Source of the DNA: Mesorhizobium temperatum
GTDB lineage: Bacteria; Pseudomonadota; Alphaproteobacteria; Rhizobiales; Rhizobiaceae
DNA length: 64,000 bases
Direction of reading: 5' to 3'
NCBI RefSeq assembly: GCF_002284575.1
Contig: NZ_NPKJ01000022.1
Coordinates: forward strand, 33,132 to 97,131
Shown one piece after another: positions 1 through 9,087 of this stretch. The translations under genes were made by a program, and so were the position numbers. Each line of letters opens with the position of its first letter. Positions within the stretch are counted from its first letter, which is position 1. Under the pieces are notes generated by a model. That model was not told the DNA's origin. It made no database searches and worked only from the letters and a program-made list of their open reading frames with translations.

Positions 1-606
1 CACTGCGAGATGCTCTTCGTTCATTGGTTTCATGACCGTCGGGCTTTCTTCAACCAGGCTTGCTGCCAGATAGGCTTATATCCTGTTCGTCACAGCAACG
101 CCCGCCATCGTTTCCAGTTGCGGGTGGCCCACGGCGACCGGAGGTAATTTTGGCGTTGCGTCTTGGTAGAAATGGTCGGCGGCCCTGGAGATCGCGTGCC
201 ATATCGCCATAGCGGTATGTCCTGGATCGCGGTGATTGAACGATGAACGGCTGAATCGCGTGCATGCGTGGGCAGCCGGCGATCTCGACCGGGGCGTTGT
301 CGTTGTAGTCGTGGACGCCTGTTTCACCGATGCTGCGACTGCTGCATGGCTTCGGCAGCGGAATGCCGCGACGGGCGGTTCGGGAGGTTCCTCACTCACC
401 TTCACAATCGGAGTTCCTAAATATCCAGCTAAAGTCCGGAAGCCGCTACTTATCGCTTCCAGGAGTGCTGAGTGGAGCTCGCCGGGGCCTCTGCCTTGCC
501 GCTCGGCCGTCGTGGTTGAATCCTCATCAGCTAAAGTAGTGAAATCTGATGGAACTACCGGCCCTGATGTGCCATTTTACCACGTCGTGAGAGAAGACGA
601 AGGCAA
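1..606. other. No supportable gene (left edge of window)
   Basis: I see no convincing gene here. Short open frames exist on both strands but none has recognisable motifs. One plus-strand frame (236-610) overlaps the start of the next gene by the four bases ATGA, which can indicate coupling, but its composition is not protein-like. Confidence 0.4.
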
Positions 607-1599
607 ATGAGCCAGCACAATGCCACTGTAATAGGCGTCGTGGTGCCCATGTTCAATGCCGAGAGAACCATTCTCCCGACGCTGACCAGCATCTGCCAGC
701 AGAGCCACCAGGCGCTGGACATTATCGTAGTGGATGATGGGTCGACGGACCGGTCCGCGTCAATCGTGGCCGCCTATGCCGAGCAAGATCGGCGTATACG
801 CCTTTTCAGGCAGCCGAACGCGGGTGTTGCGCACGCACGCAACAGCGGCGCCGCTGCCACCGATGCGGAGTTTCTAGCGTTCGTGGACGCGGATGATCTT
901 TGGGCTCCGTCCAAAATCGCACTGCAACTGCGCGTCCTGCAGGAAGGAGGCTCGTCAGCTGGCCTGGCATATTGCTGGTTTGCGGAGATCGACGAGGACG
1001 GTCGGATATTTTCATTCAAACAGCCCGATGCCGATGGTCGCGTGCTGCAACGCATGTGCAGAAACAACTTTGTCGGTAACGGAAGTTCGATGCTTCTACG
1101 TCGCTCCGCATTCGAGCGGGCGGGACAGTTTGATCCTTCCCTGAGGGCGAGGAACGCACAAGGCTGCGAAGATCTTCTAATGTGCCTCAGAATAGCGGAG
1201 AATTACGAGTTTCGTGTCGTGCCCCAACATCTAGTGGGTTACCGGAGGACGATCGGCAACATGTCGAGCGATGTCATGCAGATGTTTCGTTCGTATGAAA
1301 TTGTCCTAGCCGAGTTTCGCGAGAAATATCCGCAATTTGGGAGCGATCTCAATGCCCATCTGCTTGACACGATCAATGGGCTTGCCGTGAGAGCTTTGGT
1401 TCAAGGGCGGCCTTCCGCAGCCTGGTACCTGTCGAAGAAGCTCTTTGTCCTGGAGCCGCGCACGGCCATTTCACGTCTGCCTCATACGGTCGACGTCTGC
1501 TGCCGGGGGCTGGTTCCTCGCTGGATCAAGGTTCGAGTGAAACGGATGCGAAACGCCGAGTCTCGGTCTCTTTATGGAAAGATTTATCTGGAGAGGTGA
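607..1599 (+). CDS. Family 2 glycosyltransferase
   Basis: A 330-residue GT-A fold glycosyltransferase, predicted to move a sugar from a nucleotide-sugar donor onto a growing lipid-linked polysaccharide repeat at the cytoplasmic face. The N-terminal half shows the family-2 signature: a VVVPMFN start strand (residues 11-17), the nucleotide-binding VVDDGSTD segment (41-48) and the metal-binding DADD acid cluster (94-97). It has no membrane helices, so it is probably soluble or peripheral. The ATG is preceded by a GAAGG-like ribosome site about 8 bases upstream. It converges on the ExoF-like gene. Donor and acceptor cannot be told from sequence. Confidence 0.88.
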   Translation: MSQHNATVIGVVVPMFNAERTILPTLTSICQQSHQALDIIVVDDGSTDRSASIVAAYAEQDRRIRLFRQPNAGVAHARNSGAAATDAEFLAFVDADDLWAPSKIALQLRVLQEGGSSAGLAYCWFAEIDEDGRIFSFKQPDADGRVLQRMCRNNFVGNGSSMLLRRSAFERAGQFDPSLRARNAQGCEDLLMCLRIAENYEFRVVPQHLVGYRRTIGNMSSDVMQMFRSYEIVLAEFREKYPQFGSDLNAHLLDTINGLAVRALVQGRPSAAWYLSKKLFVLEPRTAISRLPHTVDVCCRGLVPRWIKVRVKRMRNAESRSLYGKIYLER

Positions 1600-1786
1600 G
1601 CGCGTCCCCTGTTCGGGCGCACCGAGCCGGAGCTGTTGAGGCTAGATGCTTGATCCCAGGCTTTGGCGGCGCACGCGGCAACCACGTCATTGCCCGGACC
1701 CTGAGCGGCCACCAGAACTCTCTTGGTCCAGATCACATCTCGATAGGACACGGTGTAACTGCGCGCCGCTCTATTACAATATTTAG

Positions 1787-3085
1787 TTAGTTCGCGGCCG
1801 CCGCCCCTGGTGGGGCCTGCAGCGTAATTGTGATGGTGTCACCCGGAGCGAGCAGAGTATCTTCAGTCGCCTCGGTCGTCGCTGCTTGTCCGTCAGTGGA
1901 GCGGGTTACACCGATCGTAATTCGGTCCCCTTCGCCAACAAGGTCGCTGCGCATCTGCATCACGTAGGCGATTTGTTTGGTCAATGAATCCATCTCAGCG
2001 CGCATTTGCGTCATCGCCGCGCGTTCAGTCTGCAAGTCAGCCAACAGGTCAATTCGACCCTGGTCGATAAGCTTATCAAGACTGCGCTGCAAATCCCCTT
2101 GGTCGCGTTCAAGTCGAGCGATCTCAGCGTTGGTTTGCAAAGCGCGGGTCGCTGACAAGAGCACTGCGCGTTGAGCATCGTTGACCCTCGTGATCTGGAT
2201 CAGACCTTTTTCGAAGAGCTTCTTGAGGCGATCAAGTTCCGCCGCATCTGCGGCTGCGCCCGCTTGATCCGCCTTCTGCTGCTCCTTCAGGTAGCCCATT
2301 CGTTCTGCCGCCTTGGTTGTGGCCAACTTAATCGAAGCGCGCTCCTTCTCCTGATCCGCATAGACAGCTTCAAGATGCTTCCCCTCCTGCTGCAAAGCTT
2401 CGTCGCGACGAGGTTCGAGGCTCGGGTCACGTTCTGCGTCCGGAACCTCAATCGCTCTGGCGCCGCTCAGCTGCGCCTCTATGCGAGCAGCTTTGATTTC
2501 GCTTTCCTGGTACTTGATGCGCAGAATGTGGAGGCGGCCGCCAAGGTCCGCTGCTGTCATTTCAGGGTTTTCAAGCTCACCGCGACCGAGCTTGTAGCCG
2601 CCGCCAGCCGCCACAGCTTGTCGGACAGTCATTCCTGGTCTGAAGGGCTGAATCCCAGGAGAGGCAATGTCCCCGTCAATATAGACGGGTCGGTATTCCT
2701 CAATATCAACAATAATCTGATCTGGGTAAAAACCAGTCCAAGTCTCAGTGCCGTCGGCGGATCGTTGCGGAAGGGATTTTGGTTTTAAAACTTCGATTAC
2801 CTCCTTGCGAACATCCTCTATTGTCTTCCCGAGAACCTTTAGGGGGCCTAGGACCGGCAACATAATTACACCGCTTTGGTCGATCACAGCTCGCTTTTGC
2901 ATCTCGGGATAGCCCATGACAGCGAAGCCGATCACGTCGCCAGTCTGCAGACGGTACTCGCCGACATTGTACTCCTCTGCTAGGGCAAGGCCATTCGACA
3001 GATTCGCGTTTGCGAACAACAGAAACATGCATGCGAGCGCAGCGCAGCTGCCTGCCCGCATCCAGCGCACCGATCTATTCAACAT
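1787..3085 (-). CDS. Polysaccharide export outer-membrane protein, ExoF/Wza-like
   Basis: A 432-residue exported protein resembling rhizobial ExoF. It has a signal peptide (about residues 1-36, ending ALAEE), then a poly-export domain starting at the EYRLQTGDVIGF segment (about 42-130). A SLBB-type segment follows (about 134-165, VYIDGDIASPGIQPF), then a long charged alpha-helical region likely to form a coiled coil (about 175-370) and a short beta-rich C-terminus. Family knowledge: such proteins form or gate the channel carrying polysaccharide across the periplasm and outer membrane, working with an ExoP-type partner, which is encoded 1.5 kb away on the other strand. Length matches ExoF (about 420). 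No lipobox is evident, unlike classical Wza. Confidence 0.88.
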   Translation of the reverse strand: MLNRSVRWMRAGSCAALACMFLLFANANLSNGLALAEEYNVGEYRLQTGDVIGFAVMGYPEMQKRAVIDQSGVIMLPVLGPLKVLGKTIEDVRKEVIEVLKPKSLPQRSADGTETWTGFYPDQIIVDIEEYRPVYIDGDIASPGIQPFRPGMTVRQAVAAGGGYKLGRGELENPEMTAADLGGRLHILRIKYQESEIKAARIEAQLSGARAIEVPDAERDPSLEPRRDEALQQEGKHLEAVYADQEKERASIKLATTKAAERMGYLKEQQKADQAGAAADAAELDRLKKLFEKGLIQITRVNDAQRAVLLSATRALQTNAEIARLERDQGDLQRSLDKLIDQGRIDLLADLQTERAAMTQMRAEMDSLTKQIAYVMQMRSDLVGEGDRITIGVTRSTDGQAATTEATEDTLLAPGDTITITLQAPPGAAAAN

Positions 3086-3149
3086 TCGCGATCACCCCGC
3101 AATGCTTGAGCATGACATCGACGCAGACCTTTCTCACAATGCCATTCCT

Positions 3150-3348
3150 TTGAGGCGAATTTACGCTCTGAACAACGGCAACAAGGCAGCCGATGTTCCG
3201 AGATCGCCCCACTCTGACCGTCATCCGGCTGGAAGAATACAACTATCCGGCGGCCACCGCGATCGCGGCGATCATGGTTTTGCTATCGTTCGCGATGCTC
3301 CTGGTCGTCAATCTGGTGCAGTCGTGGAGCCGCAAACGCTATGGCTGA
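3150..3348 (+). pseudogene. Remnant of cysT-type sulfate ABC permease (C-terminal end)
   Basis: A decayed 3' end of a sulfate/thiosulfate permease gene. In one frame it reads LTVIRLEEYNYPAATAIA followed by a final hydrophobic helix and a KRYG terminus, typical of alphaproteobacterial CysT. A short stretch upstream (GNK..SEIAPL) continues the match only if single-base frameshifts are allowed. The TGA at 3346-3348 overlaps the ATG of the following cysW remnant, as in intact cysTW operons. Everything upstream is missing. Confidence 0.6.
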
Positions 3349-3480
3349 CGTCACCATCGTGTCGCCGATCGGAAGCGACACCGCCGGCCAGCGAGCAGCC
3401 GATCGCGCGCTACCTGATGGCAGTCGCGTTCTGGTGGCCTGAGCGGCATTGGCCGCCTGAGGCGCGGCCGCCATGTCCGC
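3341..3480 (+). pseudogene. Remnant of cysW-type sulfate ABC permease (N-terminal end)
   Basis: The ATG at 3341 opens a frame MADVTIVSPIGSDTAGQ that stops after about 33 codons. A neighbouring frame continues with PIARYLMAVAF, the usual start of the first CysW membrane helix. The match is short and frameshifted, so this is a truncated remnant that preserves the cysT-cysW start overlap. Confidence 0.5.
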
Positions 3481-3805
3481 CGCTCCGCTAAACACGGAAG
3501 CTGCGCGGCGGACACACCAACGTCGAAGCCATCCCATTTTGCTCAACTCGGCGCACACACCTCGACTCAGCCTCTGCCTAATCCAGATCGCATGGCATGG
3601 CCAATCCGCGTGGCAAACCTCTTCAGGCCGCCGAACGGGAGTTGGTCGCGCCTGGAAGCAAGCGTCCCGGCACAGGTTGGGGCGTCTTTATTCGCACCTG
3701 CTAATATATTGGTCGCCCTGACCCGTTCCGATATGTTATGATGGTTAACGCGCTGAGGCCTGGATAGCCAAGAAGCGCGTCACACCAGCGGCTGCGAGTG
3801 GGACG
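3481..3805. other. Intergenic stretch upstream of the SyrA/ExoX-like gene
   Basis: No gene seen. A weak sigma-70-like pair lies at TTGGTC (3709-3714) and TATGTT (3732-3737) with 17-base spacing, about 70 bases before the start codon of the small repressor gene. It is plausible but unproven. Confidence 0.25.
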
Positions 3806-4009
3806 ATGTCCTTTTTGCTTTTTTTGCGAGGGTATATCATAGTACTGTTGGCATTCGCCATCAGTACATATTTGCTCACCGCCTCCCTCTGGAGCACGTT
3901 TGTCCAAACGCTAATTTGTGGGATCTTGGTACAGATCGGGTACTTTGTTGCTATCATGCTGCTGGTGCGCCGCCGCTCGGTCACCAAAGAATCGATGATT
4001 CCGAAGTAA
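3806..4009 (+). CDS. Small membrane exopolysaccharide production repressor (SyrA/ExoX/PsiA-like)
   Basis: A 67-residue protein with two predicted membrane helices (about residues 8-28 and 33-55) and a basic tail (VRRRS). Size, the FLLFLRGYIIVLLAFAIATY-like opening and the QTLICGILVQIGYFVAIMLLV second helix resemble the small rhizobial EPS-repressor family (ExoX of Sinorhizobium, PsiA of Rhizobium, SyrA). Known members reduce EPS output when their dose exceeds that of the sugar-phosphate transferase partner. Here it sits between the ExoF-like and ExoP-like genes. The start ATG has only a weak purine-rich site (GTGGGACG) upstream. Confidence 0.72.
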   Translation: MSFLLFLRGYIIVLLAFAISTYLLTASLWSTFVQTLICGILVQIGYFVAIMLLVRRRSVTKESMIPK

Positions 4010-4099
4010 CACATCGCGCGATGAGTCCGAAAGGGAGCAACTGCCGAGCCACTTAGTAAGTGAGGCGGGCCACTCTCCCCCCTTTATAGGCTCTGGCTG

Positions 4100-4321
4100 C
4101 TAGAGTAGGACGATCAGCAAGATGACACCCCACACCACGAAACAAAATGTGACTGCAACCTGTCTCATTCGGGCAGCGGAGAGGCTTTCCGCGAGGCGCC
4201 AGATGCGCGCAAGACCCTTGAGGTGATCGTTATCGCGCGTCTGTGATCGACGAGCCATTCCTGTTTCCCGCAGGACAGGCTCAACCTGAGGCCGGAATCT
4301 CTTGCTCAGATGTTTTGCCAT
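4100..4321 (-). CDS. Hypothetical small tail-anchored membrane protein
   Basis: Not recognised. From the ATG at 4321 it would encode about 73 residues: a basic, soluble N-terminal half and a single hydrophobic C-terminal helix (AVTFCFVVWGVILLIVLL), so tail-anchored topology is possible. A longer frame starting with TTG at 4348 also exists. No ribosome site at good spacing is visible, and the frame may be spurious. Confidence 0.3.
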   Translation of the reverse strand: MAKHLSKRFRPQVEPVLRETGMARRSQTRDNDHLKGLARIWRLAESLSAARMRQVAVTFCFVVWGVILLIVLL

Positions 4322-4590
4322 TTGGCACGACTCAATTTCTTCCTTCAATTGGAGCTTACGACATGCAGCGGAATTGCGGCAGTCGGAGCATGGGCCGCGT
4401 GAGGTTTCGTTTATAGCATCGAGGTTAGGAGTTGCGCCTTTGACGAAAAGCGGGCTGATGCCCGCCCCGAGCGGTGCGCCGGTGCTCCGCGAGCGTCGAT
4501 ACTGAATTTGCAGACATTTAGTCAGATAATGTGGTATGGTGTTGTCACTAGCAATGCGCTGCCAGTCTCATCCCACGGGTTTGAAGGCTT

Positions 4591-6465
4591 ATGCTCCGCG
4601 AAGTTGAAAAGCACCCGGATTCTGCCTTCACATTTGGCGATCCTCAGTGGGGAACGATTGATCTCGAAACACTCGTGGCGGCAGCGCAACGGCAGTTGAG
4701 GTTCGTCCTTACATGCGCGCTCACAGGACTTGTGCTGGGGCTGGCGTATCTTTGGGCCGAGGTGCCCTTGTACGAGTCGACCGCCAGAATCCTGATCGAC
4801 AAGAACCAGCCATCCGTCGTGACGAAGTTAACAGAGAGCGGAAGCTCCGCACCGCTTGACCCGATGATGCTGAGTCAGGTCGAATTGTTGCGTTCCGACC
4901 GCATCGGGCTAAAAGTCGTTGACAGCCTCGGTCTTGCTACCGATCGCTCTTTCTTGTCAGCGCCATATTCATTGCTCAACAGTCTCACAGGATCGGTCGC
5001 TCGGTTGGTTTGGCCATTCATCGGCAGTTCCGAAGCAAGCGGAGCGCCGGTGAAATCGAGTGCCGCGCGAGGATCCGATCCTCGATGGCAGGCATTTGGC
5101 ATTCTGGCTGAGAATATAACGGTAGCTCGTGTAGGGGATTCTTACATTCTGGAAGTCCAATTTCGGTCGCCTAGCGCCGAAATGGCGCAAAAAATAACCA
5201 GTAAGTATGCAGAAATCTATATTTCTGACCAAGTCGGAGCCAAAGACGAGTCGATTATCCGAGCTCGCGGCGCACTGGCGGAAGAGCTCGAGACGGTGCG
5301 GAAGCGATCGGTCGATGCCGAGCTCGCAATCCACAGGTTCCGAACAGACAATACGCTGACCAAGGAAACGCTGGTTACCTTGCGCCAGCTCGAACTTGAG
5401 GCGTCCTCTCTCAAGTCGCAATATGAACAGGTCCTGCAGCAGTACCAAGCGAGCCTGCAGAACCTTTCGATGGCGTTGACGGAGGCGCGGACTATCTCGG
5501 AGGCAGCAACCCCCAGCAGACCGAGTTCTCCGAACAGCAGTCTTACGTTGGCGTTCTGCGTCGTGCTCGCCGGCATGGTTGGCGCCGGTGTGGGCGGAAT
5601 TCGGGAGTACCGGGAGCGCTTTTTCCGCACGACGGCTCAAGTGCGCGATGAGCTCGGACTTCAGACGCTCGGAATGATCCCTTTGCTGGACGGGAAGCCA
5701 ATTCGCCGAAACAAGCACGATCGTGCGGCCGGGGAGCCGTCATTCATCGAGGTGGGGAACAGCGCTTTCAACTGGGTAGAGCAACATCCGCGCTCGGAAT
5801 TCGCTGAAGCGATGCGAACTGTGAAAGTCGCTGTTGACGTCGAGTTACCAAGGAAGAGCACCAAGGTGCTCGGCATCGTTTCTTGCCTCCCGGGAGAAGG
5901 GAAGTCTCTGGTCGCTGCTAATTTAGCGATGGTTCTTGCTATGCAGCGTTGTAAGACGTTGTTGATCGATGCCGATATCCACAATCCGGGCTTGTCCCCT
6001 ATGTTAGCCAACGGCTGGGAACGAGGCCTGGCCAACTTGTTGGCTGGAGAACTCAATCCGAGAGATTTGCTGGCCCATCAGTCATTGCCATTGAGGTTCC
6101 TGCCCGGCGTGAACGAGAGCCAACAAAAGCTCGCAAACACCATGCAGCCTATCGAGAAAATGGGCGACTTTCTGCTCAAGGTGGGCCCTATGTTCAATTA
6201 CGTCGTCGTTGATTTGCCCCCGTTGGCTCCAGTCGCGGACGTGAGGTCCTTTGTCCAGCACCTCGACGGCCTTGTTCTGGTTGTTGAATGGGGTGTGACC
6301 GCTCGTACATTCGTGCGCGAAATCCTCGACAACAACCCGATCCTGGCGGATAAATGCATCGGCGTGCTGCTCAACAAGGTCGATATCAAAAGAATCAAGC
6401 GGTACCAAAAGTTCGGCAGCGCCGAATTTTACAGTGAACGTTATCATCGGTATTACCAGGCCTAG
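4591..6465 (+). CDS. ExoP-like polysaccharide co-polymerase / tyrosine autokinase
   Basis: A 624-residue inner-membrane protein of the Wzz-plus-BY-kinase type that controls chain length and export. An N-terminal helix (about 37-57) is followed by a periplasmic Wzz domain with a coiled-coil stretch (about 210-295) and a second helix (about 308-328). The cytoplasmic ATPase has Walker A GEGKS (K438, S439), Walker A' LLIDAD (D460, D462) and Walker B VVVDLPP (D541). The C-terminus has a small tyrosine cluster (residues 615-622), the usual autophosphorylation site. It is shorter than Sinorhizobium ExoP (about 780), chiefly in the periplasmic part. It probably pairs with the ExoF-like exporter. Start ATG has GAAGG five bases upstream. 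Confidence 0.9.
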   Translation: MLREVEKHPDSAFTFGDPQWGTIDLETLVAAAQRQLRFVLTCALTGLVLGLAYLWAEVPLYESTARILIDKNQPSVVTKLTESGSSAPLDPMMLSQVELLRSDRIGLKVVDSLGLATDRSFLSAPYSLLNSLTGSVARLVWPFIGSSEASGAPVKSSAARGSDPRWQAFGILAENITVARVGDSYILEVQFRSPSAEMAQKITSKYAEIYISDQVGAKDESIIRARGALAEELETVRKRSVDAELAIHRFRTDNTLTKETLVTLRQLELEASSLKSQYEQVLQQYQASLQNLSMALTEARTISEAATPSRPSSPNSSLTLAFCVVLAGMVGAGVGGIREYRERFFRTTAQVRDELGLQTLGMIPLLDGKPIRRNKHDRAAGEPSFIEVGNSAFNWVEQHPRSEFAEAMRTVKVAVDVELPRKSTKVLGIVSCLPGEGKSLVAANLAMVLAMQRCKTLLIDADIHNPGLSPMLANGWERGLANLLAGELNPRDLLAHQSLPLRFLPGVNESQQKLANTMQPIEKMGDFLLKVGPMFNYVVVDLPPLAPVADVRSFVQHLDGLVLVVEWGVTARTFVREILDNNPILADKCIGVLLNKVDIKRIKRYQKFGSAEFYSERYHRYYQA

Positions 6466-6504
6466 TTGTGGAGCAGGCATTGTTTTGTCTTGAGCAGATA
6501 GCCC

Positions 6505-6690
6505 AAGGAGGGCTTTGACGAACAACTCCGTCCGGGCCTATCCGCGCGAGACGCAGGAGATGGTGTTCGTCGGCAAGGACGGGCGATACATCGTCGCTTC
6601 CTCCAGCCGGTGGGCTGCACGCTGGCATCGGACTGGGAGAAGGGCCAGGTCGAGAACCATGTCGGACAGGTGGGATGCCGAGCAGTCAGA
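6505..6690 (+). pseudogene. IS21-family transposase (IstA) remnant
   Basis: Two adjacent frames carry pieces of an IstA-like catalytic region: ETQEMVFVGKDGRY in one frame, then HRRFLQPVGCTLASDWEKGQVENHVGQV in the next. The WEKGQVEN segment is highly characteristic of IS21 IstA proteins. The frame change and the missing ends show a dead fragment left between the ExoP-like gene and the next glycosyltransferase. Confidence 0.72.
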
Positions 6691-6737
6691 ATTCACGATC
6701 GGCCCGGCTATCCTGGTCGCCAGTCCGTTGCCGGTCC

Positions 6738-7841
6738 TTACATTCCGCCACCCAACACCGCCGTAGCGCGGGCACGCAAAGCATCCTGCGAATAGGCCTG
6801 CAGCGTATCCTGTCGCGCCTGCATTCCAATCCTCCTGCAGAGCGTTTCATCGCCCGCCAACACCAATGCTTGCGTCACCGCCATCTCCGCTGAGGAAACA
6901 GTAAGCTTCAGCATATTCTCTCCGTGCTTGCCGTAATCCCGGATACCGCCGACGTCGGTCGCGATAATCGGAAGGCCGGCAAGCATCGCCTCGGCGACGA
7001 CGATGCAGAACCCTTCCGTATCGGACAAGTTGATGAACACGTCACGATCACAGGCTAGCTCGGACCAGCGCGCGACATAGCCATGGAAATGCACGCGATC
7101 TCCAACGCCGAGCTCATCCGCCTTCCGTGAAAGCGCCTGCCGTTCCGGCCCATCGCCGTAAAGATCGAGGCTTGCAGAAACGCCGCGGTCTTGCAGCATT
7201 CGGATGGCCTCGATCAGGCGGTCAAAGTTCTTTAGCGCGATAAGCCGTCCGGCAGCAGCAAGGCGCAAGGGTGTGTGAAGCGCGTAATCGCGCTTGTGGC
7301 TGGAAGCCTCATCGGCGCAAAACAAAGGCACGATATGCGAGCGGCGCCTGCGCGGCAGGAAGTAGGCTTGCGTCTCTTGCAGCGTACTTTCGCAATCAGC
7401 CCAGATTTCGTCAACGCGCCAGGACAGGGCCTTGAGCACAGGGCCATAAATACCTGCGGCGCGCCGGGAGCGGTAGCGGGTAGTGTGTTCGAATGAAACG
7501 CAGTGCAGCCGAGGAGCAAACATCGCAACTAGCCGTCCCAGGAGATTGGCCTGCTTGAGCGACAACGCAACCATATCCGGCCGCCACTCCCGGATGAGGC
7601 GCAACATTACAAAGAACGTGCCCACAAAGGTGCGCAAGGAAGGCTCTTCACTCTGCGACGTCAGGATAAGATTGTGCTCTCCGATCTTTGCGGCGATTTC
7701 ATCGGCAAGAGCCCCGCGACCACGGCAAAAGGCGAGAATCTTCAGCTCGTGGCCGCTGAAAAATCCTGCTTGCAGCAAGGTGAGCAGCCCATGCTCGGCG
7801 CCACCGGGATCGAATCCGTTGATGAAGTAAAGAATTCGCAT
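6738..7841 (-). CDS. Family 4 glycosyltransferase
   Basis: A 367-residue GT-B fold glycosyltransferase. It starts MRILYFINGFDPGGAE, the normal family-4 opening with the glycine-rich acceptor loop, so I prefer the ATG at 7841 over the upstream ATG at 7880. The C-terminal donor-binding half shows the RLIALKNFDRLIEA strand, the YGDGPER turn and the EGFCIVVAEAMLAG motif (E-x7-E), whose glutamates contact the nucleotide sugar. It is the last gene of a minus-strand group with GH16, Wzy-like and GT2 genes, after a 280-base gap. No good ribosome site is visible. Sugar specificity is unknown. Confidence 0.87.
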   Translation of the reverse strand: MRILYFINGFDPGGAEHGLLTLLQAGFFSGHELKILAFCRGRGALADEIAAKIGEHNLILTSQSEEPSLRTFVGTFFVMLRLIREWRPDMVALSLKQANLLGRLVAMFAPRLHCVSFEHTTRYRSRRAAGIYGPVLKALSWRVDEIWADCESTLQETQAYFLPRRRRSHIVPLFCADEASSHKRDYALHTPLRLAAAGRLIALKNFDRLIEAIRMLQDRGVSASLDLYGDGPERQALSRKADELGVGDRVHFHGYVARWSELACDRDVFINLSDTEGFCIVVAEAMLAGLPIIATDVGGIRDYGKHGENMLKLTVSSAEMAVTQALVLAGDETLCRRIGMQARQDTLQAYSQDALRARATAVLGGGM

Positions 7842-8121
7842 TGTAATAGTGAAGCGCTCCGATTCTCTTGCACCTCGCATTTACTGTCGCAAATAACTGC
7901 CCGATCTTGTGTGGAATTCTCCTGCGCTTGTGGTGAGGGCTCACTGCTGGGGTCTGGAGACCTTTCAAGTTCTTACCCGCGTTAAGAGAGACTTGGCGAC
8001 CGCGGAGAGCTCTGATTTCGCCTCCGTTATGGTCCTGTGTCGCGGTACAGAATAATCGGTACGGAAGGATTCCAGGGCTGCCGCCTGAGATGCTCGAACT
8101 CTCGCCATTCCGCCAGCATCT

Positions 8122-9087
8122 TTAAGAGCCGTCAGCAAAGTCTTTGCGCAAGGCGCGGTAGAACAATAGCTTGGCTGCACGGCGCACCTGCGGATCCATG
8201 CCCCTCGGCAGGGCGCAAAGAAAAAAGTAAACGTACACCCGCCATGACAATGGATCGTGCCACATCGCGCGAATGAGCAAGCGCGCTCCGCGTTTCTTTT
8301 CGCCTTGAGCCACGCAATCATTGCCCGCCTTTGCGTACAAACGCGCGTTGCGTCGACGCGCGAGGTGCGTAAGTTCCCGCCGTCGCATGGCCCATTCTCG
8401 CGTGAGGCGTTCGGCTACCGGCAGAAGCGCGTCGAGTCTGCGGGTTATGTTCGAGCCATGGCGCCGTTTATAGACGAGTGCTTCGGCCACATGTTGAAAT
8501 GTCCAACGCTCGGCTGCGCGCATACAAAACTCTGTATCCTCTCCAGCCCTGAATGCCTCGTTGAATAACCCGATATCTTCGACCATCTCCCGCCGCATAA
8601 CCATACTGGAAGGAATAATAGGCCCATCAAGCAGAAAATATGTCGGCAGCGTATCGCATTGGTCCGCGCGATAGCGGCGCACGGCGACGTGTAGAGCATC
8701 GGATAGATCCGGAGCGGAAAAATCGACAAAATCGCCATAGACAAGACCTGCCTTGCAGCCATTGCCCAAGACGGCTAATTGACGCTCAAGCTTGTCCTCG
8801 GCCCAGAAGTCATCGCCGTCGAGAATTGCGATAAGATCGCCGGCAGCATGTCTGATGGCAAGATTCCTCGCCGATGAAAGCCCGATACCCGCCGTCGTCA
8901 GGACATGTACGCGCGGCTCCCTGCGACCCAGCGATGCAATCACTTCCGACGAGCCGTCCTTCGAGCCATCATTGACAATGATGATCTCTTTGATGTGGCT
9001 CGACGCGGTCTGATTAATCACGCTTTCCACTGCCTGCACGATGAAGCGTTCTTCATTGTGGCATGTCATGATAACCGAAACACTCAT
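8122..9087 (-). CDS. Family 2 glycosyltransferase
   Basis: A 321-residue GT-A glycosyltransferase. From the ATG at 9087 it begins MSVSVIMTCHNEE. It has the nucleotide-binding IIVNDGSKDGS segment and the metal-binding LDGDDFW cluster, followed by a basic helical C-terminus. The start codon overlaps the stop of the upstream Wzy-like gene as ATGA, so the two are probably translationally coupled, and I prefer this start over the longer frame beginning at 9177. It is predicted to act in the cytoplasm on lipid-linked repeat units. Confidence 0.87.
   Translation of the reverse strand: MSVSVIMTCHNEERFIVQAVESVINQTASSHIKEIIIVNDGSKDGSSEVIASLGRREPRVHVLTTAGIGLSSARNLAIRHAAGDLIAILDGDDFWAEDKLERQLAVLGNGCKAGLVYGDFVDFSAPDLSDALHVAVRRYRADQCDTLPTYFLLDGPIIPSSMVMRREMVEDIGLFNEAFRAGEDTEFCMRAAERWTFQHVAEALVYKRRHGSNITRRLDALLPVAERLTREWAMRRRELTHLARRRNARLYAKAGNDCVAQGEKKRGARLLIRAMWHDPLSWRVYVYFFLCALPRGMDPQVRRAAKLLFYRALRKDFADGS

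Noticed and set aside
236..610. Open frame of 124 codons overlapping the first glycosyltransferase by ATGA
   Set aside because: Composition and lack of motifs look non-coding, and no ribosome site; the overlap alone is not enough.
2171..2788. Plus-strand open frame opposite the ExoF-like gene
   Set aside because: It lies wholly antisense to a gene with clear family features and shows no motifs of its own.
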